A stretch of DNA of 64,000 bases, from assembly GCA_022843845.1 (NCBI GenBank), contig JALHMW010000019.1:1-64000 (forward strand), written 5' to 3'. Position 1 is the first letter of the stretch. Every line of letters begins with the position of its first letter. The translations under genes and the position numbers were made by a program. Under the pieces are notes generated by a model. That model had not been told where the DNA came from and did not search any database. It worked only from the letters and a program-made list of their open reading frames with translations. The stretch comes from Archangium sp. (lineage in GTDB: Bacteria > Myxococcota > Myxococcia > Myxococcales > Myxococcaceae). Shown piece by piece: positions 16,021 through 25,689 of this stretch.

Positions 16021-17222
16021 CGCCAGCTGCGGCCCATGTCGGTAGAGGTGACTCCTCCGGCGCACGGGAAGCTGGTGGACGTGACGCCGTCGCACGCGAT
16101 GTCGATGCACGCGATGTCGATGCACGCGATGTCGATGCACGCGATGTCGATGCACGCGATGCCGGAGCACGCGATGCTGAAGCACGTGATGCCGGAGCAC
16201 GTGATGCCGGAGCACGTGATGCCGCTCCACGCGATGCCGGAGCACGTGATGCCGCTCCACGCGATGCCGCTCCACGCGATGCCGCTCCACGCGATGCCGG
16301 AGCACGCGATGCCGGAGCACGCGATGCCGGAGCACGCGATGCCGGAGCACGTGATGCCGGAGCACGCGATGTCGATGCACGTGATGCCGCTCCACGCGAT
16401 GCCGTGAGCCGTCTCGTCAGGTGCGGCGCGGTGACCTGGCACGTGCAGGAACTTGGAGACGGTCCCGGCCTGCTGCTGGTTCATGGCGCAGGGTCCTCGG
16501 CCGCTTCCTTTCGCGCGTTGATGCCGCTCCTGGCGCTGCGCTTCCGGGTGGTGGCGGTCGATCTCCCCGGCCACGCCCGCACTCGGGTGTCGCGCGCCTT
16601 CACGCCTGATCTCCCCAGCATCGCCAGAGCGCTCGGAGAACTCGTCGCCGCCCTGAAGCTCGCTCCACACACGGTGGTGGGGCACTCGGCCGGAGCTGCG
16701 GTGATCGCTCGCATGACGCTCGACGGAGCGATTCACCCCGAGCGCATCGTTGGCCTCGCCGCCGCGCTGGTGCCGTTCGATGGCGCCGCAGGGCTGCTCT
16801 TCCCGTCGGCGGCTCGCCTGCTGGGCGCCTCACGCTTCGCGCCGCGACTCCTCGCCAGGGCCGTGAGCGCGGGCTCGACGGTCGATCGCATCATCGAGGG
16901 CACAGGCTCGCGTCTCGACGAGCCGTCACTCGCGCACTACCGCTCGTTGGCCAGCCAGCCCGGGCACATCGCCGGCGTCCTCTCGATGCTCTCGCGATGG
17001 GACCTCGCGCCGCTCCAGCGAGCCCTCCCACGCCTGAGGACGCCAGTCCTCCTGATCGCGGGCGAACGTGACCTCGCAGTGCCCCTCAGCCAGCAGGGCG
17101 CCGTCGCCCGGGTCCTCCCTGACGCCAGACTTGTCGTCGTGCCCGGCGCAGGTCACCTGATCCACGAGGAAGTGCCGCAGCGCGTCGCAGCACTCGTCCA
17201 AAAGAGCGACAACCCAAGATGA
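16017..17222 (+). CDS. bchO: BchO alpha/beta hydrolase with N-terminal pentapeptide-repeat extension
   Basis: BchO is a putative Mg-chelatase accessory protein of the alpha/beta-hydrolase fold; its exact reaction is unsettled. The hydrolase domain begins near SRLVRCGAVTWHVQELG and has GLLLVHGAGSS (oxyanion loop), a nucleophile elbow GHSAGAA, and a C-terminal GAGHLIHEEVP with the His. GTG 16017 overlaps the bchD stop (GTGA), giving 401 residues with ~105 residues of ARDVD/ARDAG/ARDAA-type pentapeptides in front. GTG 16404 would give a normal 272-residue BchO without the repeat. Translational coupling favours the long form; family length favours the short one. Confidence 0.85.
   Translation: MTPAAAHVGRGDSSGAREAGGRDAVARDVDARDVDARDVDARDVDARDAGARDAEARDAGARDAGARDAAPRDAGARDAAPRDAAPRDAAPRDAGARDAGARDAGARDAGARDAGARDVDARDAAPRDAVSRLVRCGAVTWHVQELGDGPGLLLVHGAGSSAASFRALMPLLALRFRVVAVDLPGHARTRVSRAFTPDLPSIARALGELVAALKLAPHTVVGHSAGAAVIARMTLDGAIHPERIVGLAAALVPFDGAAGLLFPSAARLLGASRFAPRLLARAVSAGSTVDRIIEGTGSRLDEPSLAHYRSLASQPGHIAGVLSMLSRWDLAPLQRALPRLRTPVLLIAGERDLAVPLSQQGAVARVLPDARLVVVPGAGHLIHEEVPQRVAALVQKSDNPR
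16093..16407. repeat. 21 x 15-bp tandem repeat at the 5' end of bchO
   Basis: Exactly 21 units of 15 bp, consensus CACGYGATGYCGVWS. The first half (CACGCGATG or CACGTGATG) is nearly invariant; the last six bases alternate among TCGATG, CCGGAG and CCGCTC. The period is a multiple of three, so all six frames stay largely open. In the bchO frame it codes ARDxx pentapeptides; in the +1 frame HAMxx. There are no spacers, so it is not a CRISPR array. Confidence 0.95.
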
Positions 17223-17232
17223 CACTATTGAC

Positions 17233-17250
17233 TGTCTAGCTGGGTTGACA
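17233..17250 (+). promoter_or_regulatory. PpsR-type site upstream of crtE
   Basis: TGTCTAGCTGGGTTGACA is TGT-N12-ACA. Its right arm is a TTGACA -35 box (17245-17250). It ends 31 bp before the crtE ATG. The -10 box is not obvious. This should be the main promoter of the crtE-bchCXYZ-pufBALMC superoperon, repressed by PpsR. Confidence 0.7.
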
Positions 17251-17281
17251 GATGGTGCGTTCGGTTCGACGGGAGGCGTGA

Positions 17282-18136
17282 ATGAGCGGAACACTGGACA
17301 GCGCGTTGGAGACCGCAATCGCCTCGGCTGCTCAGGGTGGCCCTCCACGACTTGCACTCGCGCTTGAGCACGCCGTGTTCCCCGGTGGAGCCCGCGTTCG
17401 CCCCCGTCTGTCGCTCGCGGTGGCTCACGCCTGTGGCAACGGTGCACCTGCGCTGGCCCTCGGCGCTGCGACCGCCATCGAGCTCCTGCACTGCGCCTCG
17501 CTGGTGCACGACGATCTGCCGTGCTTCGACGACGCCGCGACGCGCCGCGGGAAGCCCAGCGTGCACCGCGCGTTCGGTCAGCCCCTGGCGGTGTTGGCTG
17601 GCGACGCGCTGATCGTGATGGCCTTCGAGACGCTGGGCCGTGCCGCAGCCGAAGCGCCGAGTCGCCTCGCACCGATGGTGGTGACGCTGGCCAGGGCCGT
17701 GGGCGCAGCTGATGGCCTCGTCGCCGGGCAGGCCTGGGAGAGCGAGCCGTCGGTTCCGCTCGACGCGTACCACCAGGCCAAGACGGGCTCGCTCTTCTCG
17801 GCCGCGACGCAGCTGGGCGCGATGGCTGCTGGCAGCGACCCCACGCCGTGGCGCCACATGGGTGAGCTCCTCGGCGGTGCCTATCAGGTCGCCGACGATC
17901 TGCTCGACGCGGTCGCAGCCGACGGTGGCAAGCCGACCCGCCGCGACGAAGCGCTGAACCGCCCGAACGCGGTGGCCCGCCTCGGCATCGAGACGGCGCT
18001 CGACCACCTCAACCGACTGGTCGCTCAGGCCGTCGACAGCATTCCCGCGTGCCCCGGCCGTGAGTCGCTCGCCGCGCTCGTCCTTCAGATTGCTCAACGC
18101 CTCGTGCCTGAGCCGCTTCGCAAGAGCGCTGCCTGA
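17282..18136 (+). CDS. crtE: Geranylgeranyl diphosphate synthase
   Basis: CrtE makes GGPP, the precursor of both carotenoids and the bacteriochlorophyll side chain. The 284-residue product has the first Asp-rich motif DDLPCFDD (~residues 78-85) and the second QVADDLLDA (~202-210), with the conserved LxHxxxLVHDD lead-in (LLHCASLVHDDLP). The length is normal for short prenyltransferases. It heads the superoperon; bchC starts 18 bp after its stop. crtB and crtI, the next carotenoid steps, are not in the window. Confidence 0.92.
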   Translation: MSGTLDSALETAIASAAQGGPPRLALALEHAVFPGGARVRPRLSLAVAHACGNGAPALALGAATAIELLHCASLVHDDLPCFDDAATRRGKPSVHRAFGQPLAVLAGDALIVMAFETLGRAAAEAPSRLAPMVVTLARAVGAADGLVAGQAWESEPSVPLDAYHQAKTGSLFSAATQLGAMAAGSDPTPWRHMGELLGGAYQVADDLLDAVAADGGKPTRRDEALNRPNAVARLGIETALDHLNRLVAQAVDSIPACPGRESLAALVLQIAQRLVPEPLRKSAA

Positions 18137-18154
18137 ACCCTCCAACGAACCTTC

Positions 18155-19117
18155 ATGACGCCTGAGACCCACATCACGCCCTCCGCGCACACGACGACCG
18201 CCGTCGTCTTTCAAGGCCCCGAGCGCCTCGAGCTGCGACGGCTGGCGTTGAACGTGCCGACGGCTGATCAAGTCGTCGTCGACGTCGAGTGGAGCGGCAT
18301 CAGCACTGGCACCGAGCGCTTGTTGTGGTCGGGCACCATGCCGCCCTTCCCCGGCCTCGGGTATCCGCTGGTGCCCGGCTACGAGTCGGTCGGCCGCGTG
18401 GTCGAAGCGGGGCCCGGCGCGTCGCTCAAGGTCGGCGAGCGGGTGTTCGTGCCCGGCGCGAATTGTTTTGGAGACGTGAAGGGCCTCTTCGGCGGCGCTG
18501 CGGCGCGGCTGGTGGTACCGGCTTCACGAGTCACCCGCGTCGACGAGGCGCTCGGCGAACGAGCGGTCTTGCTGGCGCTGGCCGCGACGGCGCAGCACGC
18601 GCTCGCGAACGGCGCTCTGCCGGAGTTGATCATCGGTCACGGTGTGCTGGGGCGGCTGCTCGCCCGGCTCGCGGTCGCCCAGGGTGGAACGCCCGTCGTG
18701 TGGGAGCTCAACCCGGTTCGCGCCGAGGGGGCCACGGGGTACCAGGTCCTCACGCCCGACGCCGACCCGCGTCGCGACTACAAGTCCATCTACGACGTCA
18801 GCGGCGACAGCACGCTGGTCGATCAGCTCGTCATGCGGCTGGCCCGTGGTGGCGAGATCGTGCTGGCTGGCTTCTACGATCGCATCAACTTCGCGTTCGC
18901 CCCGGCGTTCATGAAGGAAGCAAGACTGCGCGTCGCGGCCGAATGGCAGCCAGCAGATCTGCACACCGTCGTCGAGCTCGTGCGCAGCGGCACGCTCAGC
19001 CTCGACGGGCTCATCACGCACCGCCGCACCTTCGACCAGGCGTCCGACGCATACCGCACGGCGTTCGGTGAACCGACCTGTCTGAAAATGTTGCTCGATT
19101 GGAGAACCGCTCGATGA
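18155..19117 (+). CDS. bchC: 3-hydroxyethyl bacteriochlorophyllide a dehydrogenase
   Basis: BchC oxidises the 3-hydroxyethyl group to the 3-acetyl group of bacteriochlorophyllide a. The 320-residue protein is a medium-chain dehydrogenase-like protein with [16 protein letters not shown] and [20 protein letters not shown] (~residues 67-88) and a nucleotide-binding [10 protein letters not shown] (~162-171), all typical of BchC. It overlaps bchX by four bases (ATGA), showing translational coupling. Confidence 0.93.
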   Translation: MTPETHITPSAHTTTAVVFQGPERLELRRLALNVPTADQVVVDVEWSGISTGTERLLWSGTMPPFPGLGYPLVPGYESVGRVVEAGPGASLKVGERVFVPGANCFGDVKGLFGGAAARLVVPASRVTRVDEALGERAVLLALAATAQHALANGALPELIIGHGVLGRLLARLAVAQGGTPVVWELNPVRAEGATGYQVLTPDADPRRDYKSIYDVSGDSTLVDQLVMRLARGGEIVLAGFYDRINFAFAPAFMKEARLRVAAEWQPADLHTVVELVRSGTLSLDGLITHRRTFDQASDAYRTAFGEPTCLKMLLDWRTAR

Positions 19118-20121
19118 CCTCCCCCAGCCTCGACCCGATGACGCAGCTCAAGAATGGCCTGCGCGCCGAGGCCGCCATCGAGCCGCCCGGCCCGTCGACC
19201 GTGAAGCCGACCAAAGAGACACAGATCATCGCCATCTACGGCAAGGGCGGCATCGGCAAGAGCTTCACGCTCGCCAACTTGAGTTACATGATGGCGCAGC
19301 AGAACAAGAAGGTGCTCCTCATCGGGTGCGACCCGAAGAGCGACACCACCTCGCTGCTGTTCGGTGGCAAGGCGTGCCCGACCATCATCAACACCTCGGG
19401 CAAGAAGAAGCTCGCCGGAGAAGAGCTCGCCATCGGTGACGTCTGCTTCAAGCGCGACGGCGTCTACGCGATGGAGCTCGGCGGCCCCGAAGTCGGTCGC
19501 GGGTGCGGTGGACGCGGCATCATTCACGGCTTCGAGACGCTCGAGAAGCTGGGCTTCAACGACTGGGGCTTCGACTACGTGCTCCTCGACTTCCTGGGCG
19601 ACGTGGTGTGCGGCGGCTTCGGTCTGCCGATCGCGCGAGACATGTGCCAGAAGGTCATCGTCGTTGGCTCGAACGACCTGCAATCACTGTACGTCGCGAA
19701 CAACGTCTGTTCTGCCACGCAGTACTTCCGCAAGCTGGGCGGGCATGTCGGCGTCGCCGGCATCGTCATCAACAAGGACGACGGCACTGGCGAGGCGAAG
19801 GCGTTCGCGGAGCAGGTCGGCATTCCTGTGCTGGCCGCGATTCCTGCCGACGAGGACATTCGCCGCAAGAGTGGCAAGTACGAGATCATCGGCAGGCCGG
19901 GGAGCCCCTGGGCAGGCCTGTTCGAAGAGCTGGCGAGCAACGTCGCCACCGCACCGCCGCTGAGCCCCAAACCACTCTCTCACGACGCACTGCTGGCGCT
20001 GTTCAAGGGCGACGCCGTGGGCCGTGACGTGGTGCTCCAGCCGGCCACCATCGAGGACATGCGCGGGCCCCAGACGGCCCAGAAGCGCTCACTCGAAGTC
20101 ATCTACGACGCGAAGGTCTGA
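19114..20121 (+). CDS. bchX: Chlorophyllide a reductase iron protein subunit X
   Basis: BchX is the nitrogenase-like Fe protein that passes electrons with ATP hydrolysis to BchYZ for reduction of ring B. The 335-residue product has the P-loop GKGGIGKSF (~residues 39-47), Switch-region cysteine GRGCGGRG and the second cluster-ligand Cys in DVVCGGFG, and LIGCDPKSD. The P-loop ends in Ser-Phe, against Ser-Thr in BchL here, which is the usual BchX signature. ATG 19114 overlaps the bchC stop. Confidence 0.95.
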   Translation: MTSPSLDPMTQLKNGLRAEAAIEPPGPSTVKPTKETQIIAIYGKGGIGKSFTLANLSYMMAQQNKKVLLIGCDPKSDTTSLLFGGKACPTIINTSGKKKLAGEELAIGDVCFKRDGVYAMELGGPEVGRGCGGRGIIHGFETLEKLGFNDWGFDYVLLDFLGDVVCGGFGLPIARDMCQKVIVVGSNDLQSLYVANNVCSATQYFRKLGGHVGVAGIVINKDDGTGEAKAFAEQVGIPVLAAIPADEDIRRKSGKYEIIGRPGSPWAGLFEELASNVATAPPLSPKPLSHDALLALFKGDAVGRDVVLQPATIEDMRGPQTAQKRSLEVIYDAKV

Positions 20122-20132
20122 GGCATCACGCC

Positions 20133-21632
20133 ATGAACGACGCTGTCACCCCGGTCGAGCCTGCTGCTGATTGCCACAACGGCAAGGAGAAGCTCCGCGC
20201 TCAAGCTGCCGCTGCCGGCAAGGCCGAGGTGTTGGCGAAGTACGCGGCCGACTATCCCGTGGGCCCGCACGATCAGCCCCAGAGCATGTGCCCTGCGTTC
20301 GGGTCGCTGCGCGTGGGCCTTCGCATGCGCCGCACCGCGACGGTGCTCTCGGGCTCGGCGTGTTGTGTGTATGGGTTGACGTTCACCTCTCACTTCTACG
20401 GAGCGCGGCGAACGGTGGGCTATGTGCCCTTCAACTCCGAGAGCCTGGTCACCGGAAAGCTGTTCGAAGACCTGCGCGACGCGGTCCACAAGCTTGCCGT
20501 TCCTGAAACCAACGACGCGGTGGTGGTCATCAACCTCTGCGTGCCGACCGCCTCGGGTGTGCCGCTGCGGCTGCTGCCGAAGGCCATCAACGGCGTGCGC
20601 ATCATCGGCGTCGACGTGCCCGGGTTTGGCGTGCCCACCCACGCGGAAGCCAAAGACGTGCTCGCCGGCGCGATGCTCGCCTACGCCCGTCAAGAGGCCG
20701 AGGTCGGCCCCGTGCAGGCGCCGCGGACCGGCAAGGCCGCGCTGCCGACCGTCACGCTGCTCGGCGAGATGTTCCCCGTCGACCCCATCACCATCGGCCG
20801 CATGCTCGCGCCGATGCAGCTCGCTGCCGGGCCTTCGGTGCCGACGCGCGAGTGGCGCGAGCTCTACGCCGCGCTCGATTGTGCTGCGGTTGGCGCGATT
20901 CACCCGTTCTACACGGCGTCGGTTCGTGAGTTTCAGGCTGCAGGTCGCGCCGTCCTTGGCTCTGCGCCGGTGGGCCGCGACGGCACGGCGAGCTGGCTCG
21001 AAGCGGTCGCCGAGAAGTGCAACGTGCCGAAGGCGCTTCTCGAGGCCGCCAAGAACGCCACCCTGCCCGCCATCGACGCGGCGCTGAAGGCTGCGCCCAT
21101 CAAGGCCCGCATCACGCTCTCAGGCTACGAAGGCTCGGAGCTGCTGGTCGCGCGCCTGCTCATCGAGAGCGGCGCCGACGTTCGCTACGTGGGCACGGCG
21201 TGCCCGAAAACGCCCTGGGCCGAAGCCGACCGTGAGTGGCTCGAGAGCCGCGGCGCTCGCGTTCAGTTCCGTGCGTCGCTGGAGCAGGACCTGGCGGCCA
21301 TGCGGGAGTTCGAGCCCGAGCTCGTCATCGGCACCACGCCCGTCGTCCAGAAGGCGAAGGAGCTGGCGACGCCGGCGCTCTATTTCACCAACCTCATCTC
21401 GGCCCGCCCGCTGATGGGCGCTGCAGGGGCTGGGTCCCTCGCGCAGGTCATCAACGCGGCGCTCGCCAACAAGGCGCGCTTCCTCGAGATGAAGAACTTC
21501 TTCGAGGGCGTCGGCACCGGCGCCACGGCAGGTGTCTGGGAAGACCTGCCGCGTGACCGCCCTGAGTTCCGGGAAGCCCAGCTCGCCCGCCTCGCCAAGC
21601 AGCGCAAGTCAGAGGAGGCGATCGGATGCTGA
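20133..21632 (+). CDS. bchY: Chlorophyllide a reductase subunit Y
   Basis: BchY is one half of the catalytic NifDK-like component that reduces the C7-C8 bond of chlorophyllide. The 499-residue product contains [11 protein letters not shown] (~residues 48-58) and GSACCVYGL (~72-80), whose cysteines correspond to cluster ligands in the family, and [16 protein letters not shown] in the C-terminal half. An 11-bp gap separates it from bchX, and it overlaps bchZ by 7 bp. Confidence 0.95.
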   Translation: MNDAVTPVEPAADCHNGKEKLRAQAAAAGKAEVLAKYAADYPVGPHDQPQSMCPAFGSLRVGLRMRRTATVLSGSACCVYGLTFTSHFYGARRTVGYVPFNSESLVTGKLFEDLRDAVHKLAVPETNDAVVVINLCVPTASGVPLRLLPKAINGVRIIGVDVPGFGVPTHAEAKDVLAGAMLAYARQEAEVGPVQAPRTGKAALPTVTLLGEMFPVDPITIGRMLAPMQLAAGPSVPTREWRELYAALDCAAVGAIHPFYTASVREFQAAGRAVLGSAPVGRDGTASWLEAVAEKCNVPKALLEAAKNATLPAIDAALKAAPIKARITLSGYEGSELLVARLLIESGADVRYVGTACPKTPWAEADREWLESRGARVQFRASLEQDLAAMREFEPELVIGTTPVVQKAKELATPALYFTNLISARPLMGAAGAGSLAQVINAALANKARFLEMKNFFEGVGTGATAGVWEDLPRDRPEFREAQLARLAKQRKSEEAIGC

Positions 21633-23089
21633 TCCTCGATCACGATCGCGCCGGTGGCTACTGGGGCGCAGTGTATGTCTTTTCTGCCATCAAAGGCTTG
21701 CAGGTCATCATCGACGGTCCCGTCGGCTGCGAGAACCTACCGGTCACCTCGGTGCTGCACTACACCGACGGCCTTCCGCCGCACGAGCTGCCCATCGTCG
21801 TCACGGGGCTCGGTGAAGAAGAGCTGGGCCAGCGGGGCACCGAGGGCGCCATGAAGCGGGCCCACAAGGCGCTCGACCCGGGCCTGCCGAGCGTGGTGGT
21901 GACGGGCTCCATCGCCGAGATGATCGGTGGCGGCGTGACCCCCGAGGGCACCGGCATTCAGCGGTTTTTGCCGCGCACCATCGACGAAGACCAGTGGCAG
22001 AGCGCCAACCGCGCGATGCTGTGGCTCTGGCAGCAGTATGGCCTGAAGAACGGAAAGGCCCCGAAGCCGCGCGCGAAGAAGGAAGGCGAGAAGCCGCGCG
22101 TCAACATCATCGGGCCCTGCTACGGCTACTTCAACACCTGGTCTGACCTCGCCGAGGTGCGTCGCCTCATCGAAGGCATCGGCGCTGAAGTAAACCTCAC
22201 GTTCCCGCTGGGCAGTCACCTGCTCGACGTGCCGAAGCTCGCCGACGCCGACGTCAACGTCGTGATGTATCGCGAGTACGGTCGGTTGCTGTGCGAGGCG
22301 CTCGACAAGCCCTTCCTCCAGGCCCCCATCGGCATTCACAGCACGACCGCGTTCCTGCGCTCGCTGGGTGAGCTGCTCAAGCTCGACCCCGAGCCCTTCA
22401 TCGAGCGTGAGAAGCACACCACCTTGAAGCCCATGTGGGACCTGTGGCGCTCGGTGACCCAGGACTTCTTCGGGACGGCGTCGTTCGGCATCGTGGCCAA
22501 CGAGACCTACACGCGCGGCGTGCGGGCGTTCCTCGCCGACGAGCTCGGCCTTCCCTGCAACTTCGCCATCTCACGCGTGCCCGGCGGCAAGACAGACAAC
22601 GACGCCGTGAGGCTCGCGGTGCAGAAGAAGACGCCCCTGGTGCTCTTCGGCTCGTACAACGAGCGCATGTACCTCGCTGAGGTGCAGGGAAAAGCCGTCT
22701 ACCTGCCGGCCTCTTTCCCGGGGACTGCCATTCGCCGGCACACCGGCACGCCTTTCATGGGCTACTCGGGCGCGTCGTATCTGCTGCAGGAGATCTGCAA
22801 CGCGCTCTTCGACGTGCTCTTCAACATTCTTCCGCTCGGCACCGAGCTCGACAAGGTCGACCCGACGCCTGCGCGCCTGCACGAGCAGTTGCCCTGGGAC
22901 GAAGCCGCGGAGCACTCGGTCGACACCGTGCTGCAGACGTTGCCGGTGTTGACCCGCATCTCGGCCGCCAAACACCTGCGCGACGCCGCCGAGCAGGCCG
23001 CGCGAGACACCGGCGCCGAGCGCGTCACCGCAGCACTGGTCGCCATCGCAGCACGCAGCACCACCCTCGCTTCAAGGGGTATGTCATGA
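21626..23089 (+). CDS. bchZ: Chlorophyllide a reductase subunit Z
   Basis: BchZ pairs with BchY to form the chlorophyllide reductase catalytic component. The 487-residue product starts [19 protein letters not shown] with a strong Shine-Dalgarno (AGAGGAGG) inside bchY. It shows the Cys-containing [19 protein letters not shown] (~residues 33-51), and the [18 protein letters not shown] block. The C-terminal domain ([20 protein letters not shown]) is the light-independent-reductase tail shared with BchB. It overlaps a small ORF at the stop as ATGA. Confidence 0.95.
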   Translation: MLILDHDRAGGYWGAVYVFSAIKGLQVIIDGPVGCENLPVTSVLHYTDGLPPHELPIVVTGLGEEELGQRGTEGAMKRAHKALDPGLPSVVVTGSIAEMIGGGVTPEGTGIQRFLPRTIDEDQWQSANRAMLWLWQQYGLKNGKAPKPRAKKEGEKPRVNIIGPCYGYFNTWSDLAEVRRLIEGIGAEVNLTFPLGSHLLDVPKLADADVNVVMYREYGRLLCEALDKPFLQAPIGIHSTTAFLRSLGELLKLDPEPFIEREKHTTLKPMWDLWRSVTQDFFGTASFGIVANETYTRGVRAFLADELGLPCNFAISRVPGGKTDNDAVRLAVQKKTPLVLFGSYNERMYLAEVQGKAVYLPASFPGTAIRRHTGTPFMGYSGASYLLQEICNALFDVLFNILPLGTELDKVDPTPARLHEQLPWDEAAEHSVDTVLQTLPVLTRISAAKHLRDAAEQAARDTGAERVTAALVAIAARSTTLASRGMS

Positions 23090-23265
23090 ACGAGACCAAC
23101 TCGAAGAGCGCAGAAGGCCAGGGAAACGACGTGTTGTGGGTCGCCCTGCTCAACGACTCGAGCTCACCCCTGACGGCGTCGTACCCCATGGGCCGACGGT
23201 TGCGCGGAGTCGTCGCTGAACACTCAACTTTTTGGAGTGCTGGTTCAGGCTCCATAACGCCGTAG
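23086..23265 (+). CDS. Small ORF of 59 residues between bchZ and pufB
   Basis: The ORF starts at ATG 23086, overlapping the bchZ stop (ATGA) and preceded by AAGGGG. It encodes [20 protein letters not shown], then a Ser/Arg-containing tail ending SGSITP. It has no membrane helix, so it does not look like PufQ, which occupies this place in Rhodobacter. I recognise no family. The coupling and the Shine-Dalgarno suggest that it is translated. It could be a small regulator or leader peptide for pufBA: its stop codon lies inside the hairpin at 23259-23275. Confidence 0.45.
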   Translation: MNETNSKSAEGQGNDVLWVALLNDSSSPLTASYPMGRRLRGVVAEHSTFWSAGSGSITP

Positions 23266-23275
23266 AGATTACGGC
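23259..23275 (+). other. Intercistronic hairpin before pufB
   Basis: GCCGTA-GAGAT-TACGGC, a perfect 6-bp stem containing the stop codon of the small ORF and lying 50 bp before the pufB start. puf transcripts of purple bacteria are processed near this place, so it may protect the 5' end of the pufBA mRNA. There is no T-run. Confidence 0.5.
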
Positions 23276-23325
23276 AATCCCAGCCGCGCGGGATGGGCGC
23301 GGGACGATGAACGGAGGCAGCAAAA

Positions 23326-23532
23326 ATGGCAGACGAGAATCAGATGTTGCCTGGGTTGACTGACGCCCAGGCAAAAGAGTTTCACGGTCTCTTCGTGACG
23401 AGTTTCCTCATCTTCACGGCGATCGCCGTGGTCGCACACATTCTTGCGTGGATGTGGCGTCCATGGTTCCCGGGCGTGAATGGCTACAGCGCCCTCGACG
23501 CAGTGAACACTGTTGTTTCGATGATCAGCTGA
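23326..23532 (+). CDS. pufB: Light-harvesting complex 1 beta polypeptide
   Basis: 68-residue LH1 beta subunit that binds bacteriochlorophyll in the core antenna. Residues ~20-30 hold the acidic/polar lead [16 protein letters not shown]. The membrane helix is ~25-48, with the Mg-ligating His in [14 protein letters not shown] (His37 or so) and the C-terminal WRPWFPG typical of LH beta chains. The Shine-Dalgarno is GGAGG (12 bp before the ATG). It is followed by pufA after 13 bp. Confidence 0.95.
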   Translation: MADENQMLPGLTDAQAKEFHGLFVTSFLIFTAIAVVAHILAWMWRPWFPGVNGYSALDAVNTVVSMIS

Positions 23533-23545
23533 AGGGACGACACAC

Positions 23546-23719
23546 ATGCACAAGATCTGGAGAATGTTCGACCCGCGACAGGCGCTGGTCGGTCTCGGAG
23601 TGTTCCTCTTTTCGCTGGCGCTGTTGATCCACTTCATCCTGTTGAGCACCAATCGCTTCAACTGGATCGAAGGGCCCAACAAGGCGGCTGCCGCACAGAC
23701 GGGTCTCCCATCGAAGTAA
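23546..23719 (+). CDS. pufA: Light-harvesting complex 1 alpha polypeptide
   Basis: 57-residue LH1 alpha subunit. [20 protein letters not shown] is the classic N-terminus. A single membrane helix (~14-35) contains [11 protein letters not shown] with the bacteriochlorophyll-ligating His (~31), then NRFNWIEG at the periplasmic face. The C-terminal tail is short ([12 protein letters not shown]). With PufB it forms the LH1 ring around the reaction centre. Confidence 0.95.
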   Translation: MHKIWRMFDPRQALVGLGVFLFSLALLIHFILLSTNRFNWIEGPNKAAAAQTGLPSK

Positions 23720-23730
23720 CGGTTTCCGCG

Positions 23731-23779
23731 CCAGACAGGCCCGCGTTGTCGAGCGGGCTGTCTGGGCGGGTTTTGTTTT
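23731..23779 (+). terminator. Strong hairpin with T-tract between pufA and pufL
   Basis: CCAGACA (G bulge) GCCCGC - 8-nt loop - GCGGGC TGTCTGG is a 13-bp stem (23731-23765), followed by GCGGG and TTTTGTTTT. In purple bacteria a hairpin at this place attenuates transcription into pufLM or blocks 3' exonuclease, giving excess pufBA mRNA and the high LH1:RC ratio. The same function is inferred here. Confidence 0.8.
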
Positions 23780-23862
23780 CATTGCTTCTTGGCTGATGTT
23801 CCCTGGTGTATTCGTTGTAAACCGGCGTTGGGTGGCGAGAGTTCTCGCTATGGGAGGCCGAA

Positions 23863-24687
23863 ATGGCCCTGTTGAGTTTTGAGAGGCGTTACCGCGTGCG
23901 CGGTGGGACCCTTCTCGGTGGTAACCTCTTCGATTTCTGGGTCGGGCCGTTCTACGTCGGCTTTTTCGGCGTCACGACCATGTTCTTTGCAATCGTCGGC
24001 ACCGCCCTGATTTTCTGGGGAGCGTCACAGGGGCCGACCTGGAATCCATGGCTCATCAACATCGAGCCGCCTGCCCTGAAACACGGCCTGCGCTTCGCGC
24101 CGCTGATGGAAGGAGGCATCTGGCAGCTCGTCACCATCTGCGCCATCGGCGCCTTCAGCTCATGGGCGCTGCGGCAGGCAGAGATCAGCCGCAAGCTCGG
24201 CATGGCCCTGCACATTCCCATCGCGTACAGCGTCGCGATTCTCGCGTACGTGACGCTGGTGGTGGTGCGCCCGGTGCTGCTCGGCGCGTGGGGCCACGGG
24301 TTCCCGTACGGCATCTTCAGTCACCTCGACTGGGTGTCGAACACGGGCTACCAATACCTGCACTTTCACTACAACCCTGCGCACATGATTGCGGTGAGCT
24401 TCTTCTTCACCACGACGCTGGCGCTCTCGCTGCACGGCGGCCTCATTCTCTCGGCGGTGAACCCCGTCAAGGGCCAGTCGGTCAGGACCGCGGAGTACGA
24501 AGACTCGTTCTTCCGCGATCACATCGGCTACTCCATCGGCGCGCTCGGCATTCACCGCCTCGGCTTGTTCCTGGCGCTCAGCGCCGGCATCTGGAGCGCG
24601 ATCTGTATCGTCATCAGTGGCCCCTTCTGGACGAAGGGCTGGCCTGAGTGGTGGAGCTGGTGGCTCAGCCTGCCTGTCTGGAATTGA
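23863..24687 (+). CDS. pufL: Photosynthetic reaction centre L subunit
   Basis: 274-residue L subunit with five membrane helices of the type II reaction centre. Signature stretches are [40 protein letters not shown] with the His residues near the special pair (~168 and 173 in family numbering), the iron-ligand His in [12 protein letters not shown], and [14 protein letters not shown]. Shine-Dalgarno GGGAGG precedes the ATG. Length matches R. sphaeroides-type L (~280). Confidence 0.97.
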   Translation: MALLSFERRYRVRGGTLLGGNLFDFWVGPFYVGFFGVTTMFFAIVGTALIFWGASQGPTWNPWLINIEPPALKHGLRFAPLMEGGIWQLVTICAIGAFSSWALRQAEISRKLGMALHIPIAYSVAILAYVTLVVVRPVLLGAWGHGFPYGIFSHLDWVSNTGYQYLHFHYNPAHMIAVSFFFTTTLALSLHGGLILSAVNPVKGQSVRTAEYEDSFFRDHIGYSIGALGIHRLGLFLALSAGIWSAICIVISGPFWTKGWPEWWSWWLSLPVWN

Positions 24688-24699
24688 AAGGAGCCCAAC

Positions 24700-25689
24700 A
24701 TGGCTGACTACATGAACATCTTCACTCAACTGCAGGTCGCATCCCCTCCCCACGCCGGGCCTCCGATCCCCAACAAGGAGTTCCGCGCTGGCCGGCCCTT
24801 CCTGTCGAAGCTGATTGGCTGGTTCGGAAACGCGCAGGTCGGGCCCGTCTATCTGGGCACCCTTGGGGTGTTCTCGCTCATCTGCGGCTTCATCGCGTTC
24901 GAGATCATCGGGCTCAACATGTGGGCGTCGGTGAACTGGAGCCTCTCCGAGTTCATCCGTCAGCTGCCGTGGCTCGCCCTCGAACCGCCCGCCCCTTCGA
25001 ACGGCCTGGCGTTCCCCAAGCTCAATGAGGGCGGCTGGTGGCTGATGGCCGGCTTCTTCCTCACCCTCGCCATCATTCTGTGGTGGGTGCGCACCTACCG
25101 CCGTGCCCGCGCACACGGCATGGGCACTCACGTGGCCTGGGCCTTCGCGGCAGCCATCTGGCTGTACCTCGTGCTCGGCTTCTTCCGGCCGCTGCTCATG
25201 GGCAGCTGGGGTGAGGCGGTGCCGTTCGGCATCTTCCCGCACCTCGACTGGACGGCCGCGTTGTCGATTCGGTACGGCAACCTCTTCTACAACCCCTTCC
25301 ACGCCCTCTCGATCGTCTTCCTCTACGGCTCGACCCTGCTCTTCGCCATGCACGGCGCGACGGTTCTGGCGCTCTCGCACCTCGGCGGTGAGCGTGAAGT
25401 CGGCCAGATCGTCGACCGCGGCACGGCGGCCGAACGTGGCGCGCTCTTCTGGCGGTGGACGATGGGCTTCAACGCCACCTTCGAGTCGATTCACCGCTGG
25501 GCGTGGTGGTTCGCCGTGCTGTGCCCCCTGACTGGTGGCATCGGCATTCTGCTGACCGGTACTGCCGTCGATAACTGGTACCTCTGGGCCGTCAAGCACG
25601 ACTTTGCGCCCTCGTACGCTGCCGCGTATCAAGTCCTCCCTGACCCGGCGACGTTGCCGGAGAACAGCAAGTTCGAGGTCAAGCCGTGA
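24700..25689 (+). CDS. pufM: Photosynthetic reaction centre M subunit
   Basis: 329-residue M subunit. It has the usual N-terminus ([20 protein letters not shown]), [20 protein letters not shown] followed by [12 protein letters not shown] with the special-pair His, the iron-ligating His in FAMHGATVL and [10 protein letters not shown], and a C-terminal extension that contacts PufC. It overlaps the pufC start by 4 bp (GTGA). With PufL it binds special pair, bacteriopheophytins, quinones and iron. Confidence 0.97.
   Translation: MADYMNIFTQLQVASPPHAGPPIPNKEFRAGRPFLSKLIGWFGNAQVGPVYLGTLGVFSLICGFIAFEIIGLNMWASVNWSLSEFIRQLPWLALEPPAPSNGLAFPKLNEGGWWLMAGFFLTLAIILWWVRTYRRARAHGMGTHVAWAFAAAIWLYLVLGFFRPLLMGSWGEAVPFGIFPHLDWTAALSIRYGNLFYNPFHALSIVFLYGSTLLFAMHGATVLALSHLGGEREVGQIVDRGTAAERGALFWRWTMGFNATFESIHRWAWWFAVLCPLTGGIGILLTGTAVDNWYLWAVKHDFAPSYAAAYQVLPDPATLPENSKFEVKP

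Noticed and set aside
16036..16407. Plus-strand frame coding HAMxx repeats, and matching minus-strand frames across the repeat
   Set aside because: The 15-bp period keeps every frame open. Only the bchO frame connects to a recognisable domain.
16093..16407. Possible CRISPR array
   Set aside because: Units are contiguous 15-mers with no unique spacers and no cas genes.
23086..23265. PufQ assignment for the small ORF
   Set aside because: PufQ has a membrane helix; this product has none.
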